Positions 9,515 to 17,874 of a stretch of DNA of 64,000 nt are shown piece after piece. The first letter of the stretch is position 1, and each line of letters begins with the position of its first letter. Both the position numbers and the translations under genes were made by a program. Origin of the DNA: Cardiobacteriaceae bacterium (GTDB taxonomy: Bacteria; Pseudomonadota; Gammaproteobacteria; Cardiobacteriales; Cardiobacteriaceae); contig JAFUTP010000041.1 of assembly GCA_017484165.1 (NCBI GenBank), positions 1 to 64,000 on the forward strand, read 5' to 3'. A model generated the notes under the pieces. That model saw nothing but the letters and a program-made list of their open reading frames with translations, was not told where the DNA came from and searched no databases.

Positions 9515-9635
9515 GGGTACATCTAAATTTAGGGTTAGTTCTATTTTTTATCTTCGTCATCCTGAACGCAGTGAAGGATCTGCCGATGGAGATTTTTCGC
9601 CTACGGCTCAAAATGACGAATTGTTAAACACGCCC
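9515..9635 (-). mobile_element. MITE-like foldback repeat, copy 3
   Basis: Inverse orientation; lies between the LolC/E-type permease and lolD. AAAA borders both ends, but the run is too simple to be a convincing duplication. Confidence 0.82.
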
Positions 9636-9640
9636 AAAAA

Positions 9641-10885
9641 TTATTCGGCAGAAAGAGCCCGTGCAGGTTCAGTTTTCGCGGCAATAATCGCTGGAATTAC
9701 GGAGAATAATAAAGTCATTACCAAGGTAATCACACTTATTCCAATCACCACCGACGGTTCAATTTTCGCGGTCAGTTGTTCAACAAAATACATTTGCGCA
9801 GGCAAGGTATAACCCGTCCATTTTTCGAGTAAATCCATAAAAAACGGCACATTGAGCGCAATAATTATTCCCAAACTCACCCCAAGCACCGTGCCGATAA
9901 TCCCGAAAATCATTCCCTGTGAGATAAAAATTTGCGCAATATCAGCGCGAGTAAGCCCCAAAGTTCGCAAAATTGCAATATCACGACGCTTTTCCGTAAC
10001 CACCATGTACATCGAGGAAAGTAAGCCGAATGCTGCCACCATCACGATTAAGCACAAGATGATAAACATCGCGTTTTTTTCCATCTGCACCGCATTGAAA
10101 TAAACCGCCTGATCCAGCGACCAATCACTCATATAAACCGTCATCGGCAATTTTGGCGCAATCGCTTTACGGATAAGCGGAGCTTCCATCGCATCTTTTA
10201 TTTTTATTTGATAACCGCTGACACCGTCGGGAATTTGCAACAGCTTACGAGCATCGGCAGCATGCAACATTACTAGTTGTTTGTCATACTGATAATGGCC
10301 GCTTTCGAAATATCCCGCATAAGTAAATCGCTTCAAACGCGGCATTAAACCAGCGGCAGTTGTCGTAGCTTGTGGGACAATTACCGTGATTTTGTCCCCA
10401 ATTTGTAATCCTAACTTCTCTGCCAAAACCTTACCTAAAATCAAATCCCAAGAACCGTCTTGCAAGCGAGCGCGAACTTCGGGCGAAATGCGCGCGAAAG
10501 TATCGGAAATTTTGCCCTCTTCGCTCGGTTCAACTCCATGCAACATCACACCTTGAAATCCCTGCCCGATACCGATAAGTGCTTGACCATCAATATATGG
10601 CGCATAGGAAATAATCCGTGAATCCGTGCGCAAAAACGGCTCTGGACTAAAATCTGGCGGAATTCTGCGACCGTCGGAAGCGCGAATTGAAAGTTGCGCC
10701 GTCATCGACAACAGGCGGTCGCGAACATCGCTTACTACACCGTTCATCACCGACAAAACAACAATCAAAGCGGCGATGCCAATCGTGATACCAATCACCG
10801 CCAAAATCGAATTCAAACCAACAAAATGACTGCCACGCCGTGCATAGCTATAACGAAATCCAATTGCAGTAGGTAAAAATCGCAT
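9641..10885 (-). CDS. LolC/E-family lipoprotein-releasing permease (possible LolF)
   Basis: 414 residues from MRFLPTAIGFRYSYARRG, chosen because this is the usual family N-terminus and AGGGA lies upstream; the 19-residue extension of the longer frame lacks a binding site and runs into a dispersed repeat. MacB/FtsX-type inner-membrane protein: TM1 (LAVIGITIGIAALIVVLSVMNG), a large periplasmic domain, then three C-terminal TM segments. The periplasmic loop IVPQATTTAAGLMPRLKRF resembles the LolA-capturing Hook of LolC. Only one LolC/E homologue accompanies lolD here. That would suit the homodimeric LolF arrangement known in some gammaproteobacteria, unless a second subunit is encoded elsewhere. 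Confidence 0.88.
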   Translation of the reverse strand: MRFLPTAIGFRYSYARRGSHFVGLNSILAVIGITIGIAALIVVLSVMNGVVSDVRDRLLSMTAQLSIRASDGRRIPPDFSPEPFLRTDSRIISYAPYIDGQALIGIGQGFQGVMLHGVEPSEEGKISDTFARISPEVRARLQDGSWDLILGKVLAEKLGLQIGDKITVIVPQATTTAAGLMPRLKRFTYAGYFESGHYQYDKQLVMLHAADARKLLQIPDGVSGYQIKIKDAMEAPLIRKAIAPKLPMTVYMSDWSLDQAVYFNAVQMEKNAMFIILCLIVMVAAFGLLSSMYMVVTEKRRDIAILRTLGLTRADIAQIFISQGMIFGIIGTVLGVSLGIIIALNVPFFMDLLEKWTGYTLPAQMYFVEQLTAKIEPSVVIGISVITLVMTLLFSVIPAIIAAKTEPARALSAE

Positions 10886-10931
10886 TGTTTTTATTATTCC
10901 CTTTGAGCTGTATCTATGAAATTCATTTTTT

Positions 10932-11022
10932 TCGTTCTTCATAAGAAAATTAGGAAGGGATTGTGGGGCAGCTGCCCAACCCCCCGCTTCTTTCGCTTTT
11001 TGTGAAAAATTCTTTTTTATTC
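10932..11022 (+). repeat. dispersed repeat family B, copy 1
   Basis: About 95 bp containing GTGGGGCAGCTGCCC and CTTCTTTCGCTTTTTGTG. It matches the reverse complement of 61866-61962 over nearly its whole length (shared CGTTCTTCA, GTGGGGC-GCTGCC, TTCTTTCGCTTTTTGTG, TTTTTTATT blocks). The 10886-11211 spacer otherwise holds only MITE copy 4. Confidence 0.75.
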
Positions 11023-11054
11023 CCTAAAAAGAATGTGCCAAAACTTATACTGGA

Positions 11055-11173
11055 TGTGTCTAAAAATTCGTCATTTTGAGCCGTAGGCGAAAAATCTCTA
11101 TCGGCAGATCCTTCGCTGTGCTCAGGATGACGAGGTAAAAATAGAACTGACTCTCCTTAAATTTAGATGCACC
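11055..11173 (+). mobile_element. MITE-like foldback repeat, copy 4
   Basis: TGTGTCTAAAAATTCG start and TTTAGATGCACC end; same inner arms as the other copies. It follows repeat B directly. Confidence 0.83.
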
Positions 11174-11211
11174 ACACTGTTATCTATATTTTTTACTGCT
11201 GTTCGTAAAAA

Positions 11212-11475
11212 TTATTGCAGTATTTCGTCTAATTTTCCGCTCTCTTCCAAGGAGTATAAATCATCACAACCGCCTATAAATTGTTCTTTGATAAATATTT
11301 CTGGAACGGTAGTTCTACCTGATTTTTCTATCATTTCCGCTCTTAATTCTGGCTTATTTGAAATATCGATTATTTTTATTTCATAAAGCTCTTTATTTAC
11401 CTTTTCATTTAATAATTTCAATGCTCTTTGGCAATATGGACAAGTTGGTTTTAAGTAAATTACAATACTTTTCAT
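11212..11475 (-). CDS. grxC: glutaredoxin 3
   Basis: 87 residues, the normal glutaredoxin size. Thioredoxin-fold redox protein that uses glutathione to reduce disulfides and glutathionylated proteins. Active site CPYCQ near residue 12, the cis-Pro region GRTTVPEIFI and the C-terminal GGCDDLYSLEESG glutathione-binding motif are visible. It follows the YibN-like rhodanese gene as in E. coli (yibN-grxC-secB); secB is not next here. Confidence 0.95.
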   Translation of the reverse strand: MKSIVIYLKPTCPYCQRALKLLNEKVNKELYEIKIIDISNKPELRAEMIEKSGRTTVPEIFIKEQFIGGCDDLYSLEESGKLDEILQ

Positions 11476-11498
11476 ATATCCTCAAAATAATATTTATT

Positions 11499-11918
11499 TT
11501 AACTCACAACAGGCAGATTATCACCAATCCAACCTTGTACTCCGTATTGCAGGGTAAAGACATTTGTATAGGAATTAGCAACCAAAATTGCCGCTTGATT
11601 TTTGCATAAATAGCCGTCTTTATCACAAATAATTATTTCGCGGTTTTTATCATTATTTGCAAGTTTATTAACCGTTTCTAAAAAATGCTCTGTGCTAATT
11701 GATTTTGCCCCTGCAATATGTCCTTTTTTATACTCTTCAAAGCTTCTTAAATCTAAAAGTAATGCACCGTTATTAACTTTCAAAGCACACTGTGCGCTGT
11801 CAATAACTACCCCCTTGCTGCCTTTATTTTTAATTTCATAAATAATAATTCCAATAACAGAAGCGAAAAATAATAAGAATAAAATCAAATTATCTGAAAA
11901 AAATTGTGAAAACGACAC
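11499..11918 (-). CDS. membrane-anchored rhodanese-like protein (YibN type)
   Basis: 139 residues from a GTG at 11918. I prefer that start over the ATG 24 nt upstream because GGAGG lies 8 nt before the GTG, inside the longer frame. One N-terminal TM helix (LILFLLFFASVIGIIIYEI) leads to a rhodanese domain: LLLDLRSFEEYKKGHIAGAKSI, the active-site region IIICDKDGYLCKNQAA with two Cys, and QYGVQGWIGDNLPVV. The tail VQGWIGDNLPVV and the grxC neighbour both match YibN of E. coli. A sulfur-transfer role is inferred from the fold; the physiological acceptor is unknown. Confidence 0.88.
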   Translation of the reverse strand: MSFSQFFSDNLILFLLFFASVIGIIIYEIKNKGSKGVVIDSAQCALKVNNGALLLDLRSFEEYKKGHIAGAKSISTEHFLETVNKLANNDKNREIIICDKDGYLCKNQAAILVANSYTNVFTLQYGVQGWIGDNLPVVS

Positions 11919-12010
11919 GGTAAAAACCTCCAAATAATACAAATAGTAATAGAGCGGAAATTATATAATAAACCGCATCGCAAACCAAAATTTGGCAACA
12001 AGAGAGAAAA

Positions 12011-12955
12011 ATGTCTATTTTCACTAGCACAACTCCCGCGACTTTGGCTTATTTTCAATATCAATCAATTCGCAATATCTTGCCGCAAAATAATGCAAAA
12101 AAAACAAAAATAAAGATAAAAACTCTGCTTGATATTGCCGATGATTTCGACAATTTCTTTTTTGATGCTTACGGAGTTTTGAATACCGCTGACGGAGTTA
12201 TCTCCGAAGCATTAACAACTATTGCTGAACTTAAAAATCGCGGTAAAAATTGCCTAGTTATTTCCAATGCCGCGGGTTTTGCGCGTGAGTTTTACTTAAA
12301 ACGCTATAAAAAAATGGGTTTTAATTTTAATGATGATGAAGTTGTGGTTAGCCGTGATGTTGCAATGCAATATTTAATCCGTGAAGTGAATAATAATCCA
12401 GAAAATTATTACGGAATAATTAGCGGTGATTTTGCACAAAATGATATTGAAGAAGTTATAAATAAAGATAAATTTTTACTACCAGATAATCCTGATTTTG
12501 GCACAAAGAGTGATATCTTTCTTTTCCTCGGTTCGATGAATTGGACAAGAGAAAAACAAGCAATATGGACAAAATATTTGCAAGAAAAACCGCGGGAAAT
12601 TTGGGTCGGAAATCCTGATTTAATCGCACCGAAAGGCTTGGAAGCATCGATTGAAGCGGGAACTTATACCCTGCTTTTAGAAGAAAATTTATATACAAAA
12701 TTGCTTGTTTGCGGCAAACCTTTTGCACATATTTTTAATCTTGCAAAAGAAAGAATTATTGCCAAAAATAATAGCTTTAATTTTGAGCGAACATTGATGG
12801 TCGGTGATACTTTACACACTGATATTTTAGGTGGAAATAATTTTGGAATTAAAACGGCATTAGCGGTAAATTATGGCTTTTTCAAGGGCTTAAATTATTC
12901 CGCTGCAATTATTGATAGCCAAATCGAACCAGATTTTATTTTAGAAGCAATTTAG
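12011..12955 (+). CDS. HAD-superfamily (type IIA, NagD-like) hydrolase
   Basis: 314 residues with an AGAGAGAAAA purine-rich leader. Seen: motif I FFFDAYGVLNTADG, in which the usual second Asp of DxD is Tyr as in many type IIA members; motif II VISNAAG; and motif III/IV LMVGDTLHTDILGGNNFGIKTALAVNYG. Type IIA HADs dephosphorylate small phosphorylated metabolites; the substrate cannot be inferred. It is followed by slyX on the same strand. Confidence 0.83.
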   Translation: MSIFTSTTPATLAYFQYQSIRNILPQNNAKKTKIKIKTLLDIADDFDNFFFDAYGVLNTADGVISEALTTIAELKNRGKNCLVISNAAGFAREFYLKRYKKMGFNFNDDEVVVSRDVAMQYLIREVNNNPENYYGIISGDFAQNDIEEVINKDKFLLPDNPDFGTKSDIFLFLGSMNWTREKQAIWTKYLQEKPREIWVGNPDLIAPKGLEASIEAGTYTLLLEENLYTKLLVCGKPFAHIFNLAKERIIAKNNSFNFERTLMVGDTLHTDILGGNNFGIKTALAVNYGFFKGLNYSAAIIDSQIEPDFILEAI

Positions 12956-13000
12956 AAAGATTTTAGAAATATTTCATAAAAAAACACAAGGTAAAATAAA

Positions 13001-13237
13001 GTGCAAAACCAACTAGAAAAACAACTCGAAGAGCGTATTTACGAACTTGAATGTCGCCTTGCTTTTTATGAAGATTTAAGCGAAAGCTTAAACCAAGAAA
13101 TCGCTGAATTAAACAAAAAATCCAGCGAGCAGGAAAAAATCATCATCGAAATTTGCAAAGAATTGCGAGCAATAAAAAAATCAGCTTCCGCCGTTGGAAA
13201 TTACACTCTTGCGGAAGAAATTCCACCCCATTATTGA
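13001..13237 (+). CDS. slyX: SlyX family protein
   Basis: 78 residues from a GTG start with AAGG upstream. Entirely predicted coiled coil (LEERIYELECRLAFYEDLSESLNQEIAELNKK) ending in the family-typical PPHY. SlyX is a small gammaproteobacterial protein of unknown function, often near the FKBP gene slyD, which is absent here. Confidence 0.85.
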   Translation: MQNQLEKQLEERIYELECRLAFYEDLSESLNQEIAELNKKSSEQEKIIIEICKELRAIKKSASAVGNYTLAEEIPPHY

Positions 13238-13285
13238 TTTTAACAACGGTAGTAAAAATATATTTCCTGCTAATAAGACTAGAAA

Positions 13286-14665
13286 TTAAGCTTTATTCAC
13301 AACTTTGAATTTATATTTCCGTTGAAAAGCAAAACGCAAGAACCATCCCAAAAATACAGCCAAAAACGGCAAAAACACAATCATCAGCAAAGCAAGCAAC
13401 AATTCCTGTCGCTCAGAAAATTGCAAATATTGATCCGTCAATTCAGTTTTTTTCACCTGCTCTAACCCCGCTTCTGGCGCGAGATGAGCAAAAATATTGC
13501 GCGCCAAATCGAGATTTCCACCTGAACTCATCGCCTCTTTGCTGAATAAATCGCTGTCGCCCAAAATGATTATGCGCTGCTTTTTACCGTTGAAATCACG
13601 GCTAATTTCCAAACCAAGTGTCAATGGACCGCGTTTTTCCTCACCGTTCAAAGCAATTTTTCCCGTAGTAAATTCGGTTTCATTCCAACTTTGAGCGGAA
13701 GAGCGCAAAATTTCTTCAATCTTCCAAGCAAAATTTTCGCTTTTATTTTTCATATCAAAAGCAAGCGCACCAGGCAAAAGCGGTAGTTGTTCGATATTCG
13801 CCGTCAGCGGATTTTTACTACTAATTTCCGCTGGAACAAGTCGGGGATCGGCAAAACCTAATTCCTTCGATTGAATATCAACGACTACACCGTCAAGTAT
13901 TTCACAGCCGCAAATTTCCGCTAAAACTGGCGGTAGAAAGCGATTATCCGTATCCGTCGTCCAAAGTAGCGAACCGCCCTGCGCAATAAAGGAATCCACC
14001 GCCGCATTCAAATGCGCCCCTTGATTCTCCGTAACTTGTGGATCAGCGATAACCGCAAAAGCAGCGTTTTCAGGAATATTTATCGTTTGCTTCAAATCAA
14101 TCGCGGAAAATTGCAAGGTTTTTGTCGCGATTTTTCCGTACATTTCCCGCCAAGAACCGCTAGTATCCGCCGAAATTGCCCGTTCGCCAAAGCCCTGCAA
14201 ATGCACCGCCGTAAAAGTCGTATCGTTCAAAAGTTCAAATACTGCCCGTAAAATTCCTTCACTCGAGGCAAAAGGCAATTTTTTACCCTCCCCCGCAATT
14301 TCAACATAAACTTCACCAATATTGCGAATATTATGCCGTTTCAAGTCCTCCGATACACTTGAAATATTCACTAATCGGAATTCTGCTCCTGGTAAAAATG
14401 AGCGGATTTCTTGCTCAACTGTTCGCATCGATTTGACAATCCGCGGATTAGCTTCGTTATAAATTGTAATTGATATTAACTTTGACTTATCACGGTTTAA
14501 TTCCTGCAACTGTGCTTTCTGCCGCTCGGATAAAACAATACTTTCTTGCGACTTAAATTGCACAGAACTAGACAAATGCAAACTCACCCAAGCGGCAAAA
14601 ATCATCACCGCAAAAATGAATATAAATAAAAATATACGAGATAATTTTTTTAATAATTCTGACAT
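13286..14665 (-). CDS. GldG-like ABC-type transport auxiliary protein
   Basis: 459 residues: N-terminal TM helix (~10-30), a large extracytoplasmic region with the ABC-auxiliary signature (HLQGFGERAIS, AFAVIADPQVTENQGAHLNAAVDSFIAQGGSLLW, IIILGDSDLF near the end), and a C-terminal TM helix (LLALLMIVFLPFLAVFLGWFL). The family (PF09822 type) forms ABC-2 transporter systems with a GldA-like ATPase and a GldF-like permease. No such partner adjoins this gene; a suitable ATPase/permease pair lies about 30 kb away at 44.5-46.2 kb. Function in non-gliding bacteria is unclear. Confidence 0.82.
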   Translation of the reverse strand: MSELLKKLSRIFLFIFIFAVMIFAAWVSLHLSSSVQFKSQESIVLSERQKAQLQELNRDKSKLISITIYNEANPRIVKSMRTVEQEIRSFLPGAEFRLVNISSVSEDLKRHNIRNIGEVYVEIAGEGKKLPFASSEGILRAVFELLNDTTFTAVHLQGFGERAISADTSGSWREMYGKIATKTLQFSAIDLKQTINIPENAAFAVIADPQVTENQGAHLNAAVDSFIAQGGSLLWTTDTDNRFLPPVLAEICGCEILDGVVVDIQSKELGFADPRLVPAEISSKNPLTANIEQLPLLPGALAFDMKNKSENFAWKIEEILRSSAQSWNETEFTTGKIALNGEEKRGPLTLGLEISRDFNGKKQRIIILGDSDLFSKEAMSSGGNLDLARNIFAHLAPEAGLEQVKKTELTDQYLQFSERQELLLALLMIVFLPFLAVFLGWFLRFAFQRKYKFKVVNKA

Positions 14666-14753
14666 TGGCTCTCCGATTAAAATTTTTTGGCTCTTAATAT
14701 AAAAATAATTACTTATAATTAACTACACTTTTATTTTATTCAAAGAGAAAATA

Positions 14754-15935
14754 ATGCAAAAAGTAATTATAAAAAAGTTAGGACCAATTGAAGACTGTGA
14801 AATAGAAATTAAACCCTTCACCATCTTAATCGGTGAAAGCGGTAGCGGAAAAAGCATTATTCTTCGAACAATTAGTATGTTGAAGTGGGTTTATAAAAAA
14901 ATGCAATACAAAAACCTACTAAAAGCAAGCGCAGTTAAAAGCGACAGTATTCGTTTAAGTTTGGATAAAATTGCTCGTGATGCGATGTTAGACGATTATC
15001 TAACAAAAGATAGCTATATTGAACTGCAAATAGATAATCAAACTATTATTTCCATCGAAGATAAAAAATTAAAAACAAACTATAAAAATATTTCCATCGC
15101 CCATTTTTTGCTCGGCAAAATTGTTTTTCTCAACGAAAATAGAACTGCTCTTGCTGAAATTCTCTCTACCGCAGGCGGAAGAAAAGCAAAATTTTCTTAT
15201 TACACCGACGATATGATTGATATTTTCTACGAGGCATTTGATGCAATCGGTGAGAATTTTCCCCTGCATACCATAGAAATCAAATTAAATAGCTCTACAA
15301 CAGTCGGTTATAAACAGTTTTTAATCAATAGAAATGGTAAAAAAATTAAATTTGAACATGCAAGTTCGGGCGAAAAAAATGCTTCGGTTTTAGAATTGAT
15401 TTCATATTACTTTTCAGATAAATACGAATTATCTGAAAGTTTTAATAAAAATATCAATGCATTGTTATTAAATAATTCATTATTTCAAAAAGATAAGATA
15501 GAACGGTTAGTCAAATTTTTAGGCAAGTTAGAAATAACAAAGCAACTTACATTACTTATTGAAGAACCTGAATCAAACCTTTTTCCAAGCAATCAAAGAA
15601 ACTTAACTTATTTTCTCTCATCATTACAAGAGATGAAAAATAATCCTGAAATTATTTTTTCAACCCATAGTCCTTATATATTAACAGTTATAAATAATCT
15701 TTTATATTCCTATGAAATAGCGCAAAATAATGAATTAAGTCAAAAAATAAACGAAATTGTTCCGAAAAAATGTCAATTAAACATCGATAATTTATCGGCA
15801 TATGCAATAAAAAACGGTGAACTAGAAAGCATTATTGATACGGAAATTAACCTAATCAACGCTGAATATATAGACCATATTTCTGATGAACTTGCAGATG
15901 ATTTTAATAAAATGTGTGGAATAATTCAGCAATGA
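14754..15935 (+). CDS. AAA/ABC-type ATPase of a putative two-gene defence cassette
   Basis: 393 residues, unusually AT-rich coding sequence. SMC/OLD-like ATP-binding protein: Walker A LIGESGSGKSI near residue 27, an ABC-signature-like HASSGEKNASVLELI, Walker B with the catalytic Glu LTLLIEEPESNLFPSNQRN, and the H-loop IIFSTHSPYIL. There is no Toprim domain after the ATPase core, so it is not a full OLD nuclease. The stop overlaps the next gene by ATGA. ATPases of this AAA_15/AAA_21 type paired with a nuclease gene occur in anti-phage systems such as Septu and Gabija; the pairing here is a candidate for that role. It sits alone on + between two minus-strand housekeeping-like genes, as an insertion would. 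Confidence 0.8.
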   Translation: MQKVIIKKLGPIEDCEIEIKPFTILIGESGSGKSIILRTISMLKWVYKKMQYKNLLKASAVKSDSIRLSLDKIARDAMLDDYLTKDSYIELQIDNQTIISIEDKKLKTNYKNISIAHFLLGKIVFLNENRTALAEILSTAGGRKAKFSYYTDDMIDIFYEAFDAIGENFPLHTIEIKLNSSTTVGYKQFLINRNGKKIKFEHASSGEKNASVLELISYYFSDKYELSESFNKNINALLLNNSLFQKDKIERLVKFLGKLEITKQLTLLIEEPESNLFPSNQRNLTYFLSSLQEMKNNPEIIFSTHSPYILTVINNLLYSYEIAQNNELSQKINEIVPKKCQLNIDNLSAYAIKNGELESIIDTEINLINAEYIDHISDELADDFNKMCGIIQQ

Positions 15936-16375
15936 AAAGATTAAAAATAGAACAAGAAATAGATAAAACCATTTCTTGCAAAGAGAATAAAAGAGTATTA
16001 TTTTTTAATTGCAATTCAAGAATATTTTGCAAAATACATTTAGACAATAAGGCAAATAATCAAATATTAAATAACTTTCCTCGCTGTGATTACATTATCG
16101 TATCCAAAGATTTAGAAGATATCGCTTTATTTATCGAACTAAAAGGTAGCAATACAGTCCACGCACTAGAACAAATTGAACAATCAATAAATACTTTCGG
16201 TAATGCTATTAACAAAAAATACGCAGCAATCGTCTGTTCCAAAATTCATCCTAAATTTAATACCCACAAACAGCAATTTATTAAAAGAAACAAAACCCAA
16301 TTGTTTATAAAAGAAAATCAAATGCAGCTTAAATACAATTCAAACAAACAATCCATAGAAAAATACAAATACTAA
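15932..16375 (+). CDS. small PD-(D/E)XK-like putative nuclease, partner of the upstream ATPase
   Basis: 147 residues from the ATG at 15932, whose ATGA overlaps the ATPase stop (an in-frame ATG lies 18 nt upstream). The core reads RCDYIIV...DIALFIELKGSNTVHALEQIEQSI, matching the D...(E)xK layout of PD-(D/E)XK nucleases, with alpha/beta spacing and a following Gln-containing helix. The C-terminus is Lys/Asn/Gln-rich. I do not recognise the family by name. Tight coupling to the ATPase argues that the two act together, for example as sensor/motor and effector nuclease. Confidence 0.68.
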   Translation: MKRLKIEQEIDKTISCKENKRVLFFNCNSRIFCKIHLDNKANNQILNNFPRCDYIIVSKDLEDIALFIELKGSNTVHALEQIEQSINTFGNAINKKYAAIVCSKIHPKFNTHKQQFIKRNKTQLFIKENQMQLKYNSNKQSIEKYKY

Positions 16376-16381
16376 CCATCA

Positions 16382-17263
16382 TCATTGTGCGAATTTTTCC
16401 CAAGAAATTAAAGATTGCTTCGCCATATTTAATCCCTCTTCCTTGCTCGGATAGTGCAAATTATTCGGGCTATCTCGAAAAACAACTTTACCTTTACTAA
16501 ACACTAAAATTTCACCGATTGCAAGTTGCGTCCATTTTTCATCATCAGTTAAAGGTAGAGTTGCTATAACCGCTACTTTATCTTTTTTGCTGGTTAATTG
16601 TGAAAAATCAATTTCTAAATCATCATCGGATAAATGTGCTTTACCAAATGGATATTCACGGATTATGTAGTGCAATAAAGAATGACAATGCACAAATAAC
16701 CATTCCCCGTTAGACATAACAAAGTTAAATAATCCGTAATTACGCAATTCTTTTGCTAAATTGGCAATTTCACGAAATAAAGTGTCGTTATCAGGGGCAG
16801 TTTTATATTTACGACGCAAATTTTCTAAAATAAAACAAAATGCTTTTTCCGAATCCGTATCGCCAACTGTTTGATAAAAATTTCCATAGTCTTCGTGATT
16901 ATTTTCTACACCGTTACCGTGAAAATTAAGCAAATTTCCATTATGCGCAAATAGAAAATATCTCCCCCATAACTCCCGCATAAAAGGTTGAGTATTTTGC
17001 AAAGAAATATCCCCTTGTGTTGCTTTTCGGATATGCGCAATTATGTTTTCCGAACGAATGGGATAAGCCGCAATCAAATCCGCAACAGGTGAATTTGCAC
17101 AGGCATTATTATCTTGAAATATTCTCAATCCTTTATTCTCAAAAAAGGCTATTCCAAAACCATCAGAATGCTTATCCGTTAATCCACCGCGCCTGCGAAA
17201 TCCTAAAAATGAAAAGACAATATCCGTCGGAGTATTACTATTCATTGCTAATAATTGACACAT
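16382..17263 (-). CDS. yafJ: class II glutamine amidotransferase, YafJ family
   Basis: 293 residues. Ntn-type glutaminase domain with Cys2 as the predicted nucleophile after Met removal (MCQLLAMN), then DGFGIAFFE, AHIRKATQGD, LFAHNGNL and GDTDSEKAF, the substrate-binding set of the family. E. coli YafJ is similar but its acceptor reaction is unknown. The gene converges with the ATPase/nuclease cassette, the two stops being only a few bases apart. Confidence 0.88.
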   Translation of the reverse strand: MCQLLAMNSNTPTDIVFSFLGFRRRGGLTDKHSDGFGIAFFENKGLRIFQDNNACANSPVADLIAAYPIRSENIIAHIRKATQGDISLQNTQPFMRELWGRYFLFAHNGNLLNFHGNGVENNHEDYGNFYQTVGDTDSEKAFCFILENLRRKYKTAPDNDTLFREIANLAKELRNYGLFNFVMSNGEWLFVHCHSLLHYIIREYPFGKAHLSDDDLEIDFSQLTSKKDKVAVIATLPLTDDEKWTQLAIGEILVFSKGKVVFRDSPNNLHYPSKEEGLNMAKQSLISWEKFAQ

Positions 17264-17379
17264 AAAAAGCCCTGATTCAAGTCAAAAATAATATTTTATA
17301 GTAAATAATTTAAGTCATAAAAATAACATTTGTTTATAATATTATGAATAAATAGTTCTATTTTTAGGATTTAATTCAA

Positions 17380-17829
17380 ATGAAAAAAATTATTATGCTT
17401 TGCACAGGTAACATTTGTCGTTCGCCAATGGCAGAAGGTTTATTAAAAACGCTTAGCAAAAATCGCAAAGATTTAATTATTGATTCCGCAGGATGCGAAA
17501 GCTTTCATACAGGTGAAAATCCCGATGAAAGAGCAATTGAAACAATGCAAAAACACGGTATCGATATCAGCAATTTAACCGCAAGACCCCTAGAATTTGC
17601 CGATGTTGAACCAGCCGAAAATATCATAATGGCAGCGACAAAACAGCATTTAATTTATGCCGAAAATAAACGCCTGCGCTGCAACGGTCGCGCAAAAATC
17701 ATCAAGATGCTCGGTCAAGAAGATTTGCCTGATCCCTATTATGGCGGCAAAGATGGCTTTGAATATACTTATCAAAAATTAGAAAAAGCATTAAAACAGT
17801 GGTTAATTGATAATCCAGAAGATAAGTAA
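17380..17829 (+). CDS. low-molecular-weight protein-tyrosine phosphatase family protein
   Basis: 149 residues, typical size. The phosphate-binding loop CTGNICRS (CX5R-S) at residue 8 and the general-acid region DLPDPYYGG identify the family; SAGCESFHTGENPDERA is the usual second motif. These enzymes dephosphorylate tyrosine kinases of capsule/EPS systems or low-molecular-weight substrates. No kinase lies nearby, so the role is open. A TATAAT-like -10 is visible in the AT-rich upstream spacer, and the gene lies 45 nt before dnaA on the same strand. Confidence 0.87.
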   Translation: MKKIIMLCTGNICRSPMAEGLLKTLSKNRKDLIIDSAGCESFHTGENPDERAIETMQKHGIDISNLTARPLEFADVEPAENIIMAATKQHLIYAENKRLRCNGRAKIIKMLGQEDLPDPYYGGKDGFEYTYQKLEKALKQWLIDNPEDK

Positions 17830-17874
17830 AAATATAACAACGGTGTAAAAAATAAACAAGAAAGGTATAAAAAT

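Noticed and set aside
14754-16375. PARIS (AriA/AriB) or full OLD-Gabija identity for the ATPase cassette
   Set aside because: No Toprim/DUF4435 in the second gene, no UvrD helicase partner, and the ATPase ends after the ABC core.
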